This document shows, piece by piece, positions 9,716 through 22,100 of a stretch of 64,000 nucleotides of DNA; the first letter of the stretch is position 1, and the number at the start of each line of letters is the position of its first letter. The stretch lies in contig JACTVC010000036.1 in assembly GCA_018417955.1 (NCBI GenBank), positions 1 through 64,000 on the forward strand, in the 5' to 3' direction. This DNA comes from Laccaria trichodermophora. Taxonomy: Eukaryota; Basidiomycota; Agaricomycetes; Agaricales; Hydnangiaceae. The notes under the pieces were generated by a model, which was not told the origin of the DNA, made no database searches, and saw only the letters and a list, made by a program, of their open reading frames with translations. The position numbers were made by a program, and so were the translations under genes.

Positions 9716-11983
9716 ATGATCCTATGTCATGTAAGTACTAGTACGGTATCACACCGTTACTCAGCTCGCGAATTAGATCAAGTCAAGGAGCTGTCAGACA
9801 CCATCGTGGCGTACTGCAAGGACATGGGCCGTACACCTGAGTCCATCCTACGCAAAGGGGGCTTCAACGTTTCCCTTGCTCGTCAGCCATCTTGGTGGGA
9901 CGTATGGCAGATGTACTTGCGTATTCAGACATACAATCCACAATCAAGTAGGTCTATTATCTTTGGTCTAGGGTAATCAGGCCTCATTGATTGGTTTCAG
10001 GTGCCAGTCTAGGCTCGTGGTCAGCCCAGGCTGCGGTGATGTACAAGCAGCTCAACGAGTCGTTGTCAGGGGATGAGCTGGAGGAGTTCCAGCAGAATAT
10101 GCTCGTCGAGTTGGCACAGAGCAAGTCGGAGATGGGGGGGCAGCAATTCAAGATGACGAAAACGGCGCTGAAGCAAGTGCAAGATCTTGTGAGTTTCCTG
10201 CCTTCAAGCTTCATGGGGGCAACTTATCAAATATTGTTGTTTGTAGGCTATAGCGTTGGGAAGGGCAGACGTGGACTTGATTGGGGTCATCATCCCTCGT
10301 GATCCTGTGGCAAACCAGGCCGCTACCGTTGTCACTGGCAATGACAAGCTGCAACGCGTCATCGAGCATTGTCAAGCGGACGTTAAGAAGACGCTTCACG
10401 TTTTGACAACTCTTCTTCGGTAAGTTATACAACTATCATCAAATCAAATTTGGTGTTGACCTTCGACTATAAAGGGGAATGGATTCTAATCTCATTGTAC
10501 CCGAATCTGTGGACTTCTCGCAACTCCTGGGGGTTGATATCTCGAACTTGGATGCAGAAGCCAAAAGCTCAAGTGCAGGGCCGGAGCCTCAGATTGTGAA
10601 TCCCGCGACGCACAGGAAGGCATCGAAAACTCTGACAAAAAAAGGGAAGTCCTCCAAAGCTGTGGCAAGCTCTGCCGACCCCGATTTTAACCTCCCCATT
10701 ACGGCCGTTCCTGCCGCTTATTGGCTTTGCCGTCCCACGGAAACAGCGAGAGATCGCTCGCGAAGATGTGTACCTAATCTACTGAGGTTTGACATTGGTA
10801 CGTGGCATTGTTGTTGTTGATGTGCATTATGTGCTGATGGGTTTGCAGCGGATTGCGCAGGTCCTGAGATAGCGTCGGCATCAGCGTTGTGGGCCAACTT
10901 TTTCACCCACTGCCGCGATGCTAAGATGGTTCTCCAACGTTGGCCTTGCAATGAACCCATCCCTGGGGCAAAGAGATGGTCGATTACCGACATCACTTCA
11001 AATGGTATCAATTTGATTTTTACGTACATGATGAGCAAGGACGAGACGAACAAGCTGGCCCCTCAAATTGTCTCGTGGTCAGATGGTAAGTTTGACTTGT
11101 GTTGTTCACGAGGCATATTCTAAATGATTGGGCTTTAGATTACACGGACTTGGTGGAGGGGAGTGAGGAGTGGTTGAACATACCGATTGTTACAGGCGAA
11201 TCCGAATCAGGGGAGCTCGTGGTCCTCGCCCGTGTCAAAAATTGTGCGCCTGAGGTGGAGAATGCTGCTCGTCAAAACGATGGAGGCGCTGACTGCCCTC
11301 CACTACTCCGTGCCAGAGTGCGTAACCAGATTATGGAAGATAATACCTTGAAGGTCATCAAGAAGAAGAAGACAGCAACAACCTCAACACAAGTTGGCCG
11401 GCAGAAGCGCAAGTTACGGGAGGAGCCTAAGCCTTCAGGAGCTGGTGTCAAGGCGGAAAAACTAATGTCTTCGGATGGGGATACTCAGGATGATGCTCGT
11501 GCTCCTGCAATCTCCCCCATTCATTCCCCTCCAGCCAAACGTGTCCGTCGCCAGGAGTTGGTAGGCCAAGGGGTTGTTTTGGGTTCACGCCCAGTGCGCG
11601 AGATCCAAGGCAGACCCAGAGACAGCGGTTGGGAGAGTCAAGATGGGCTGCATCCCCGGACCATGTCCCAGGGCCCAGACAATGAGCGCGGGCTGGACAA
11701 AGGGCATGATTCACGGGGGATGTCCCAGCAGTGGAATACTCATAACGAAGCTGTTGCAGACCGTGCTGGTGGCTCCCGTCTGAGGGCATGGAACGAAGCT
11801 GAAGGCCGCAATCACAATAACTTCGACACCAATGTGAATATGTATGACGAAGAAGGGTACGACGATGCTTTCATGGAGGATTATCAGGCGACTAGGTTCG
11901 AACCCTCTTTTTCCATGCAGGATAACTATCACCGACCGCCGCCCCAGTTCTCAAATCTCCAACATTATGGCCACCATCAATGA
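9716..11983 (+). CDS. Six-exon protein of unknown function, nuclear-type basic tail
   Basis: Proposed exons are 9716-9947, 10001-10188, 10247-10419, 10475-10797, 10849-11085 and 11139-11983. All introns are GT-AG, 46-58 nt, and phases agree, giving 665 residues. I do not recognise the family. The N-terminal third is helical and tryptophan-containing (PSWWDVWQMY). The C-terminal third is charged low-complexity sequence with a lysine cluster (IKKKKT) and basic stretches that look like nuclear localisation signals. The start is uncertain. A CTAAC followed 24 nt later by CAG lies at about 9678-9704, so 9716 may sit in an internal exon whose upstream part was displaced by the adjacent gypsy element. 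The stop at 11981-11983 is suspicious because the frame continues (next entry). Confidence 0.6.
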
Positions 11984-12214
11984 CAGTATGCACCATCTGA
12001 CTTTGGTGGAAGAGGCCGTGGTCTCCGCCCCCAATATCGAGGACATGGTCGTCCGTATGACTCTAATGGCTACTTTGGCCGAGGAAACGAAGGGTTCACT
12101 GGGCATGGCCCTCGCAGGGTTGGACGCGGGCATTCGGAGAATGGCGATGAAGAGCGATTCACAGATGGTGGCGTGTTACGTCGACGACACCCTAGTGAGG
12201 GCCATGGATTCTGA
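11984..12214 (+). pseudogene. In-frame Gly/Arg-rich continuation behind a TGA stop
   Basis: Directly after the TGA at 11981-11983, the same reading frame stays open for 76 codons to TGA 12212-12214. The composition resembles RGG-type tails, with repeated GRG and FGG motifs. Its amino-acid bias continues that of the preceding exon, so it probably was the original C-terminus. A CGA-to-TGA change (CpG decay) would explain the stop. Readthrough or editing is possible but unsupported. Confidence 0.5.
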
Positions 12215-12524
12215 AGGGTCTTCAACAGAGGGGGAGTTTTGAGTGACTGGTATGAGGTGGGGGTGTTTGTTGGGCTTCTCATTGGGACGTTCTACTACTT
12301 ACTGGTAATGATATATCTACAGACTTTGTAGTGGATGTTTCTGGGGTGCAGTGGGGTCGGTGGGGGCCTCAGGTTTGCTCTGTCTAGTAGATAGAGTTTC
12401 ATGGTACTGATTACTCTCCTTGGCTGGACACTGGAGGCACTTTGTAGTTAGTATGATGTCCTGTAGTTCGGACACTTGTGGATCAATACAAGTCGGATTT
12501 GGGTATGAGAGCTCTAACTTGGCC

Positions 12525-13165
12525 ATACCATGGTATGTTGGTATGGTATAACTTGGCCATACCTTGGTATATTGGTATGGTATACCTTGGCAATACCATG
12601 GTATGTTGGTATGGTATGACTTGGCAATACCATGGTATGGTATACCTTGGCCATACCATGGTATGGTATAACTTGGCCATACCTTGGTATGTTGGTATGG
12701 TATACCTTGGCCATACCTTGGTATGTTGGTATGGTATACCTTGGCCATACCATGGTATGGTATAACTTGGCCATACCTTGGTATGTTGGTATGGTATGAC
12801 TTGGCAATACCATGGTATGGTATAACTTGGCCATACCTTGGTATGTTGGTATGGTATGACTTGGCAATACCATGGTATGGTATACCTTGGCCATACCATG
12901 GTATGGTATAACTTGGCCATACCTTGGTATGTTGGTATGGTATGGTATGACTTGGCAATACCATGGTATGGTATAATGTGGTATGGTATACCTTGGCCAT
13001 ACCTTGGTATGTTGGTATGGTATACCTTGGCCATACCATGGTATGGTATGACTGGGCCATACCTTGGTATGGTATAAGTTGGCCATACCATGGTATGGTA
13101 TGGTATAACTTGGCCATATACCATAGTATAGCCTTAGTATAATTATGGTATAGTATGACCTTGGG
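12525..13165. repeat. Palindromic CCATACC minisatellite
   Basis: About 640 bp of imperfect units of roughly 25-50 bp are built from CCATACC(A/T)TGGTATG blocks separated by ACTTGG, TATACC or TGTTGG spacers. The core CCATACCATGGTATGG is a perfect 16-bp palindrome, so each unit can extrude a hairpin. Several overlapping long open frames on both strands are by-products of the repeat (products such as YHTIPWYGQ repeats) and should not be called genes. A smaller patch of the same motif lies at about 14270-14420. Confidence 0.95.
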
Positions 13166-14269
13166 ATGGCTCTTTACCTTACGCATGGTGAGCTATAGAT
13201 ACCATACTTGATGTCACCATGTTTAAAGTTCATTGTTTTTGGTTTTGCTTATATAGAGTGCAATTTTACATTCTTGGATTCTACAGATAGATAGGATGTA
13301 GGTAGCATTGAAGTGAAAGTATTAATTTCTCATTGAGTTGTTCATGTTTAGCAGGTGGCCAAGTCATGACTTAGTTGAGCCAGGGTTTTGCTTAGCTGGT
13401 CAAATATCTCATTCAAACCTTAGTATTCCTTTGTAATCTTTTGGCTAACAAAATTTAGATCTGCTTGTCATCTACCTGCCAAACCCAAGAACATAACATC
13501 TGGGTGAAGCTTGAGCTTTGTGTAAACCAAATCCAAAAAATGAGATATAAAACATGAAAAGACTATGGTAACCATGTAGGGTGATTGTTCAGTGGGTAGT
13601 ATGACCCATGAAATGAAATGTGAGGTGATCTCTTTCCTATAAGATATTCCTGTTGGTTACCTTTGTTAAAGTAGCTATTAACACTTAGTTCTAGTATGTA
13701 AGTCTTCAATGCATGAAGTCTGGAGTGGTTGATATATGTGCAACACTTCTGTTTATGTTTCAGAATTCAGAGTGAATTCTTACTTGTCTGGTTCCAAATG
13801 AACACTGGGTAAATATATACACATACTTCTTTGACAGCAACAACATGGCACTTTTTGAAATCAAATTGCATGTTTTCAAAATGATTTATATGTGGAGTTA
13901 AATTAGTTGATTAGTTGAAGTGCATATTTCAGTCTAGGCTGTTTAATAATGATTTAGCTCAAGTCCCTGCCTTTTCAATGGGTGGTATCATGCATTGTTC
14001 AGGACTGATAGTACACAAAATGTCTTCTTTTCTTTTCTTGTAAATGACCACTTCATCACAATGGGTGCAGTATTGTTTTATTTGGGCTGAATATTGTTTC
14101 AATTCAAAGGACTGGGAATGATATGCACAAAGCTGCCATTTGTAGCCTAATATCTCAGGAAAAACCTGGAGAACCACCCCACAAAATATGGCACCCAATG
14201 GACCAGTATTGCAGCCTGCAGAAATAATTTATATATTTTGAAAAAAGGACCCCAGACACCCTGTGACAG
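13166..14269. other. AT-rich non-coding stretch
   Basis: I see no gene, splice pattern or repeat. The sequence is AT-rich and almost free of CpG, like the rest of the 12-27 kb block. Confidence 0.6.
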
Positions 14270-14420
14270 CTTTGGTATGATGGTATGAAGTGACATCATA
14301 CCATATGGTATGGTATAACATGACATGGTATGGTATGGTAACTTGGTATTGGTATGAGTGGGATATGGTATGGGTTTTCCATTCCATGGTACCATGGTAT
14401 TGGTATGGTGCTCACATACC
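14270..14420. repeat. Second CCATACC/GGTATGG patch
   Basis: A short cluster of ATGGTATGGTAT-type units, including CCATGGTACCATGG-like palindromic cores. It is related to the 12.5-13.2 kb array but more degenerate. Confidence 0.75.
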
Positions 14421-14539
14421 ACCCTGGAATGGGTACCATTGAGGTACCCTTAAATCAAAGAATTCATATACCTCATAGGTACCCTAAAATGGGTGACTGA
14501 AGTGCTTTACACTGCCAAACAGAATGACACTGAAGTTTT

Positions 14540-14810
14540 GTAATTTGTGAGGTCTTTATGCTGCCACTGCTTTTCCAAGCGGACTCCAGTCGGACTCCAT
14601 CGGACTGAGGGTAATAAGAACAGAGATTTCTCTGCTTTGCAAGTGCAGTATTTTTCCGATGATTTTCCGAGTATTTTTGGTTGGACTGAAAAGTCCAACA
14701 GACTTTTCCAACAGACTTCTGATGGACTAACAGCAAACTAGCACCCAGTCCACTGGAAATGACCAGCAAGTGCCAACAGAAGTCCAATGGAATTCCAACA
14801 GACTGTTGTT
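14540..14810. repeat. Degenerate TCCAACAGACT / AGTCCGATGGA palindromic repeat cluster
   Basis: Short motifs of the form TCC-(A/C)(A/C)(N)-GGA and their complements recur every 10-20 bp (for example TCCAACAGACT and GGACTCCATCGGACT). They form a quasi-palindromic low-complexity patch. The same family recurs at about 15970-16315. Confidence 0.7.
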
Positions 14811-15059
14811 ATTATTATTAATATATAACATAAAAAAAATGCAACATTGGGGAATTGAAGACTCAACCTTAGGATCTGAGGCATATGGAACCCAATGCTA
14901 AACCAGCTGCACCAAGGTGCCTTTGATATTAGTAAGTACTTTGTACTATACATACCTACTGTTTGACCACTTTCCTAAAATGGTCATTGGCAAATGCCGA
15001 CACATTTGGCCATCATCAACAATCCCACGTCGCTTGTCCTCAACCACATCCATCCCCAG

Positions 15060-15455
15060 CAATGACAGCCCACTGACCCACAATGACACACAACGCAGAT
15101 GGCACGACAACACAACAACACGACGACACGACGACACGACGACACGACGACGATGATGACACAACGACGACGACACAATGACGTGTCAACGACGTGTGAC
15201 GCGGACAACACGACAACACAATGACAACAACGACACGATGATGTGTCAACAACGCCTGCCGACGAGACAACGAGGTGACGACAACGCCCAAGGAGAATGA
15301 AAGGCAACAACGACGCGCAACAGTGACAGGACGGACGATGACACAATGGCGATGACACAACACGCGAGGACGACGACAAAACACATGACACGAGGACGGC
15401 AACACAACGCAACATGAGGATGGCGACACAACACAATAACACGTCAACAATGCAT
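15060..15455. repeat. ACGAC/ACAAC simple-sequence tract
   Basis: Imperfect ACGACGACAC and ACAACACG units over about 400 bp. It is conspicuously rich in CpG inside an otherwise CpG-poor block. The many open frames across it are trivial consequences of the short period. Confidence 0.85.
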
Positions 15456-15484
15456 GCCAATGACCATGTGCGAACGGGGATGAG

Positions 15485-15840
15485 GGCCCAGCACCATCCC
15501 CTCCCCCCTCCATTACTCACCATTCCATCCCCTCACCATTACTCACCACTCCTTCCCCCCACCCTTACTCCCCTCCCTTGCTGCTCACCACTCCCTCCCC
15601 CCTCCCTTGCTCCCTCCTCCTCCCTTGCTCCCTCCTCCTCCCTTGCTGCTCCCCACTCCCTCCTCCTCCCTTACTCCCTCCTCCCTTGCTGCTCACCACT
15701 CCCCACTCCCTCCTCCCTTGCTGCTTACCATTCCCTCCCCTCCTTTTCTGTTCCTCCCCCCTCAATTTTTGTCCCTTCCCCCTCACTTTTGTCCCTCCTC
15801 CCTCCCTTTCTGATCACCACCCCCTCCCCCTTCTCTGTAA
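15485..15840 (+). repeat. Homopyrimidine-rich CTCCC tract
   Basis: About 350 bp where the plus strand is almost entirely C and T (CTCCCTTGCTCCCTCCTCC-like units). Such strand asymmetry favours triplex or H-DNA. There is no coding evidence; the proline-rich frames are artefacts. Confidence 0.85.
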
Positions 15841-15969
15841 CATAGAATGTAGTAAAATAAATTTATGTAGGTATAAAATATACTTTGTTTTTGAAACCTC
15901 AATGTCTTAAGGAATTTAGCATAAGGTCTGACCAGGGCCTGACTTGTTTAGATTTACTTATAAGAATTG

Positions 15970-16320
15970 CAGACTGGACACTGAAGTCTGTTGGAAGTTG
16001 TGCCTTTTTTGCTTAGAAGTCCATTGGAAGTCCAGCAGACTGAGAACTTAGCAATTATGATGGTTTCTGCCTCTGTCTGTTGGAAATCTGATGGAAGTCC
16101 AGTGGACATCCAACGGACACAGAATTCCGGCCAGTCCAACCATTTCTTGCTTCTAAGTAGTTTGAGTGGACTTTCACTGGACTTTGCCTGGACTAGCAGC
16201 GGAATCCAGTCATGTCCAACAGACTCCGATGGTCTTCTGACAGACTGTCTGCTGGGTCCATTGGAAATGGCAGGGTCCAATGAAAGTCTGTCGGAGTCCG
16301 TTGGACAAGCAGTGGGAGTG
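15970..16320. repeat. Second TCCAACGGAC-type palindromic cluster
   Basis: Dense GTCCGTTGGA, TCCAACAGACT and GGAAGTCCAGTGGA motifs on both strands. This is the same family as the 14.54-14.81 kb patch. Nothing else is seen between 16321 and 16650. Confidence 0.7.
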
Positions 16321-16649
16321 TAAAGTACTGTAATTTGCCCATCAGTGAATTTGAGGGTCAGCACCAGTGAATTTCGGGTGATGAGCAAGGCCAGTGTACA
16401 GCAGTAGCTATGTCGCTGTCCTCCACTGACCAGGTCAGCTGTTGCTTTCCTGAGACCTAACCCTAAGGCCTAACATTTCTGTTCAATCCCAGTTGGTAGC
16501 TTTTTCAAAAGACTTTTCATACTGCATAAGGCTGGCCTCTACAAGACTAGAACTGACATATAGATATATGATAGTTAGATAGGTTCCATTCTTCAGCATA
16601 AGCATTGTTCATAAGTAGGACATCGAAACAATTAAAAATCTCATATATG

Positions 16650-18168
16650 TTCATAGGTCCCCTGTCTCTTGCTCCTCCTGTTCCTCCTGCTCCTCCTGCT
16701 CCTCTTCCTCCTCTGCCTCAAGGTGTTCCAACAGCTTGATATCAACTTCTTTGAACTTCTTGCAATCTTGTGCAACAATATCAGCCTCCCATCTAATGAT
16801 TGAGAAATATCAGTGTTGGGATGCAAACATAGCACTCATGAATCATGATACCTTATCCATGCTGCTACCTTCCAATCCAATCTGTAGCTCTTCACCAGCT
16901 TTCATAACTCCTGGTCAAGCTTCTTCCAGAACCCAGTGTCAGTGCCTTTCTTGTTTTTCTTGCGCACAAAGGTGTTGACAATTGGTGCTGCAATTTGGTG
17001 CTGCATCAAAACTGAAGTTAGCAGTACCTAGACACAAAAGAGTGTGCACATTACCTGAAGTGCGATGGTTGCCAGCATATTTGGATTCTTGGACAGCTTG
17101 CCTTGTGTGTGATATTCATTATGTAGAATCTCAACAAGATCATCCAGGGGCAACAATGACAACCAGAAGAGCTGAGAAGTAAATGATGACTAAGCAAAAA
17201 GACATATCAATTAGTTGAGCACACATACTTGTTTCCGATACTTATTCTTTACTTGTACAATGTGGTTGTTGAGAAATCATTTGATTGTTGCTTTGATTAC
17301 TTTGTTAGTGGTGAAGACCACGAGGTGGAACTTTGAACACTTAGTCATGATATATTTCTATCTCAAAATGTCAGCAAGGTAAGTTATGTATGCAGGAAAC
17401 TTGCTTACCATCACTGTGCTAACCACTGCCTGATACTCAAATGTAGGCACTGCCATCTGATGTCAGAGAAGGGCCTTCAATGCCTCCTACATGAATCCAT
17501 GAGCAAGTGAGCGAGGAAGATAGTGATGGGGGTAAGAAGCTGCACCTGTTGCATCAGGCTTAGGCACCAGTTACCCTTTGTAATCTCATGCATTTTATTG
17601 AGTGTTGCCCCCATTGACTCCATTTGGGAAGTCATCTTCTCGAGCACTTGTTCTAACAAGAGTATGCATGCATTGAGGAGGGCCATCTTGACAACAGGAT
17701 CCACAGTCATCTGAGATGTTGTAAGTTATGCAAGGGCAGCAACAAAAAGGCTTACATAGTTGTAGTGGGCCATAGGCATCACATCTGGAGCTGCCAAAAT
17801 CCACCCCATAATCTGGGATGTCTCCTTCATGTTGGTGACTGTGCAAGGGGGGCAACAGTTGAAAAAAATTGAGTGGGGTGTTCTCATCAAAGCTCCCATG
17901 TGAGTTTTGACTCAGGCTGGATTGTGATGGAGCATATGGCATGTAGCACCCATCAGTATGTGGCATATGATTTGGGAAATGGGATTCAGGTGAGGGCATT
18001 GCTGGGGGGTTGACAGGATGGTTGGCAGACAGAAGAACCAGGCAATTGAGTGGAATCAAATGCTGACATTGATAAAGTCAGCCAAAGCCATCAACATTAA
18101 TTGGCACTTACTCTGTATGCCAATGGGTCACAAAGAAATGAAAGAATGGGGTCAGCAGGCATCCACAT
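16650..18168 (-). pseudogene. Decayed multi-exon gene, probably transposon-borne
   Basis: Reading the minus strand from an ATG at 18168, a series of GT-AG bounded segments encode plausible protein: a Pro/Ser-rich N-terminal part, a coiled helical part with MESMGATLNKM, and a Glu-rich acidic end at 16680-16730. At least three of the later segments contain in-frame TGA codons (in the exons near 17430, 17265 and 16905), which fits CpG decay. I do not recognise the family. The position downstream of and parallel to the transposase remnant suggests a second gene of the same element. Confidence 0.4.
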
Positions 18169-18222
18169 AGTCAGTTTTTTTGTTATATTGTTCTTCAGTG
18201 ACCTTGACAACATTTTAGTCTT

Positions 18223-18995
18223 TTGAACCCAGAGTTTGGGTGGCAGAACTCACAAGTCAACGATGCTCAGGCTGTTGAGTTCTTTGAAGAGGAACAAGGT
18301 GGATTGGATGAAATTCACAATCTTGGAAAAGGTCAGCTATGTTTTTCAACTCAATTCTCTGTCACTCATGCCAGTGTGTGCTGTTCATCACATCAGGTCC
18401 AACTTCTACAATTGATGTATCACTGCCTTTCGAGGATGAGCAAGGTAGAGACAACATGAGAAAGCAAAGTGAGTGTTTGAACCAAGTTTGAACATGAAGG
18501 CGATGACTGACGCTGGTCACAACAGCTTGTCGTCACACTTCTCAACTTCTTCAAGGCAGATTTCCTTGTTCCCTCCAGCATGACATCCTCCATTGCCTCT
18601 GTCAGACAGAATTTCAGTGCTGAATCCTTCGGAAGTCACTTGCTATAATATCACATCAGAACAACCAGCTTCTCCAGACCCAGCAACACCTTCTCAATTT
18701 GCTTCGACCAGTTGCATCAAATCCCATGCAGGAAAATCTAGATGATGACAACTACTACTTACCTATGCCACACTCTGATGCCACTGATTACACACTCGAC
18801 TCCACTGAGGAATCCCAACTTCTTATCCCAAGAGGCCACAACCAGTCACCATCACTGTCTGAAAGCAACATTGACCTGGATCCTTATACCCCTTCTCTCG
18901 ACTCACAGATTGAAATGGCAGTTATTGGAGATCACACTGTGCAGGGAAAACTACTGGGAGTTTCAAGAGACCATTACAATCATACAATGAAGTAG
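18223..18995 (+). pseudogene. Small acidic frame, possibly part of the same transposon
   Basis: Two plausible exon pieces are visible on the plus strand. One is an acidic segment at 18223-18330 ending before a GT...AG intron. The other is a 98-codon segment ending at TAG 18993-18995, rich in Asp, Ser and Leu. An acceptor CATCAG precedes the second piece. No domain is recognised. It lies between two minus-strand transposon genes and may be the element's third gene or a chance frame. Confidence 0.3.
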
Positions 18996-19175
18996 TAGCA
19001 AATCATGTACCAGTACAACTTCACCAGTCTTACTCACCCATGTCCATGAAGTTTGTCCCCCTGATGGGCCTGCAGCAGTGTCTTCTTGTTGGTGACTTGC
19101 ATATATAGATGACAGAGGATCGTACTCAAAGGCAAAAGTTTGCAAAGTACTTGGGGCCATGTTTGATTTGGTTTT

Positions 19176-22100
19176 TCATGCCCATTTTGTTTGTTTTTCA
19201 AATCCATCACCATGCTTTCTTTTCCCCTTGCCAGGAGCATGTGTACCTGTCAATGATGTTGTGGCCACCTCAGTAAAAACAGCCCCAGCTATGAACTGCT
19301 CATGATTCTCACCAGCTTTCTCTACCATCAAATCCTGAACCATTGTTGGGTGGGGCAAAAGAGGCCAGAATGTCTGGAGATACTGGGAGCTGCAAAGTTG
19401 TGCCAGATTGAGGAGAATATCCTCAGGACAATTGCTGTGTGAGATTTCCAGGTCAAAACAACCTGTGCTCATCTGTTCTTGCCTTATTTCTCGAGTTTGT
19501 GCTGGCTGACAATTACAGTGACTAGGCAAAAGTCTTGCACCACACAAATAATTCTATATCCTCTCCAAGTTCAAGGGAATAGTTACCATATATATATGGT
19601 AATATACAGATATCCTATATACATCTTTGACATGAATATGAGATCTGGATCTCATGCCCTGCTCCATGTAGAAAAAAGTGAAAAAACTAGGGTTTTGAGA
19701 GTTTTGCAGATACTTTATATGAGGGTCTGAAAAAGTGTGAAGAATTAAGTACTTGCTAACCCAAGTATACAGCACTTTGAATCATATCAATTGGACTAGT
19801 GGTTGTTGAGATATAGGTGTAAGAAAAGGGCTTATTTTGGTCAAATGTGGTAAAATATGGACTATTTGACCAAAACAAGCCATTTTCTTACACCTATATC
19901 TCAGTAACCGCTAATCCAATTGATATGATTCAAAGTGCTGCATACTTGGGTTAGCAAGTACTTAATTCTTCACATTTTTTCAGACCCTCACATGAAGTAT
20001 CTGTAAAACTCTCAAAACCCTAGTTTTTTCACTTTTTCCTACATGGAGCAGAGCATGAGATCCAGATCTCATATTCATGTCAAAGATGTATATAGGATAT
20101 CTGTATATTACCATATATATATGGTAACTATTCCCTTGAACTCAAAGAGGATATAGAATTATTTGTGTGGTGCAAGACTTTTGCCTAGTCACTGTATGGG
20201 CAGCACAGTTGTGAATGACGTTGACTGTTGCAACACATTCCTGGGGATTTGAAATAAAATTCACATATTAAAAACTCAGCAGAACATTGTACTTACCTGT
20301 AGTTGACACCATGTTGGGCCCTTGTTAGCTTTTCTCAAAGCAGGGAGTTGATATGGCAAAATGGCATCTTGACCAATGTCATAACGCTGGACCAATAAAC
20401 CTAATGGTTGCTGGGTAGAGTTATTGACCAATATCTCAAGGACTTGTCCAACTTGATGAGATGAGTTTGCTGGAGTTTTTTGGTAGATGAGAAAACCCAA
20501 TGTTTTGGCAACATCCCCTCCAGTGAGAATAACCTGTGTACAATCCTAAAGATCAGCCCCAGGACCTGCTGCTCTTGGGGGAGTCCTAAGTACCTGATAG
20601 GTTTGGGTTTCAGCCCACTTCAAAGTCTCAGGCTTCTCTGGGTTGAGTGTATATTTTCCTGGGGAGATATAAGTTTCAATATGGCTTCTTGGATAGAAGT
20701 AAATCCTGACCAGTTGTGTTCTTGCCAAAAAAATGAGAGAGTCCCATAAGTTTCACAAAGACTTGATCCTTCACAAGGTTTCGTATGCTGGAACCTGCCT
20801 GTCGGTAGGTGGGAGGGGATAAGCCTTGCTTGTCTTTCAACACTGGAACCCAACCACCACTAATAAGATGTTGGACTGCATGCATGTGATCAAAGGAGTG
20901 GGCTATATCCAAACTTGGAGCTTGTTGGTTTGAGTGAACACTGCGTGTGCGAATCACATAATTGTATGACTCAAAGGACTCTGTTGCACAGAGTATTGAA
21001 GGCCCAAGTTTTTGAATGTGAAGTAGGATGTGGAGCAGAATGTGGAATTTTGGTTTATTGAACCACTGTGTATTCCAGAGTGCTGTTTGAGCAAGGAAAT
21101 TGTCAATGGCATGCTCCAGTTCAATCTAAGATTATAAAATGAATATAACACAGACCCAGATTCAAAATGTTTCTACTCACCAGATAAGAGCTAAGATCAT
21201 TTATTTCTGGTTGAAAAACAAGGGGAGCCAGCTGACATGGTGCAACCCATGCATTGTAAGCCTTCTCAGGAATTAGGCCATAGAGAATGGCAGGTGCAAG
21301 CTGGAGAACCAGATGAAAATCATGTCCTGTAAGTGAGCCTGCATACTGAACCAAGTCCTGTGGTGGAAAAACTATTAATTCGTGCTTTGAGGAGTTCCTT
21401 TTCTTCCTTGTTCTGGTGTGCAACTGCATCTCTCCAGAAATATTTCACAAAGCCCAGCAAGACCACATGAAGAATTTCAACAGGAGAGTCTGTATTTGGA
21501 TCAAAATCTATTTCATAATGTCTTAGCTGCAAATTTTTATTTGTAGGATGAAAGCATTCTTACCTTTGAGTCAGAGAGATGGGCTAAATATGTTGATGCC
21601 AGCAGGCATTGATTTTCTAAGATCTTGAAGAATTCACACCACATACTGATTATCATTGATACTTGAATTGTTCTTCTGTCTTTCTTTTGCTTGAGCACAA
21701 GCATCAGCTAGCTTCTCAGCAAAGTGTTGAAAATATTTATCCTTCACTCCAGACTCTGTTTGCATTGATGCTGCTGTTGAAGGTGCACCATGTAGATAAG
21801 TGTCCAGCTGCATCTGTAAGGCCTTTATGGTGTCATCTTTTGACCAAGGAACACCAATCTATATCCAGCATTTCAGTGAGTACCAATTTAATATGTAAGC
21901 CACATACTGAGAGGAAATCTTTAACCCTTTCCTTTTCCCCTGCCAGTTCCTCTGGTCAATTTTTTACATCTGCACCCCGAACTGTACAAACATGGCAAAA
22001 ACACTTTCCTTTCAATCCAATGTGTGATGTAAATTCACTTTGCATTGGATTATCACCAAGCATAGCAAGAATCCAAGGGAGTAAGAGCACTAATCCCTTG

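Noticed and set aside
12525..13165. CRISPR-like array
   Set aside because: Spacers are not unique, units vary in length, the repeat is a palindromic minisatellite, and the genome is clearly eukaryotic.
12317..13186. Open frames of up to 289 codons on both strands
   Set aside because: They coincide exactly with the CCATACC minisatellite and translate to repeats of the unit in several frames at once.
15414..15910. Proline/serine-rich frames
   Set aside because: They translate the homopyrimidine tract and have no coding character.
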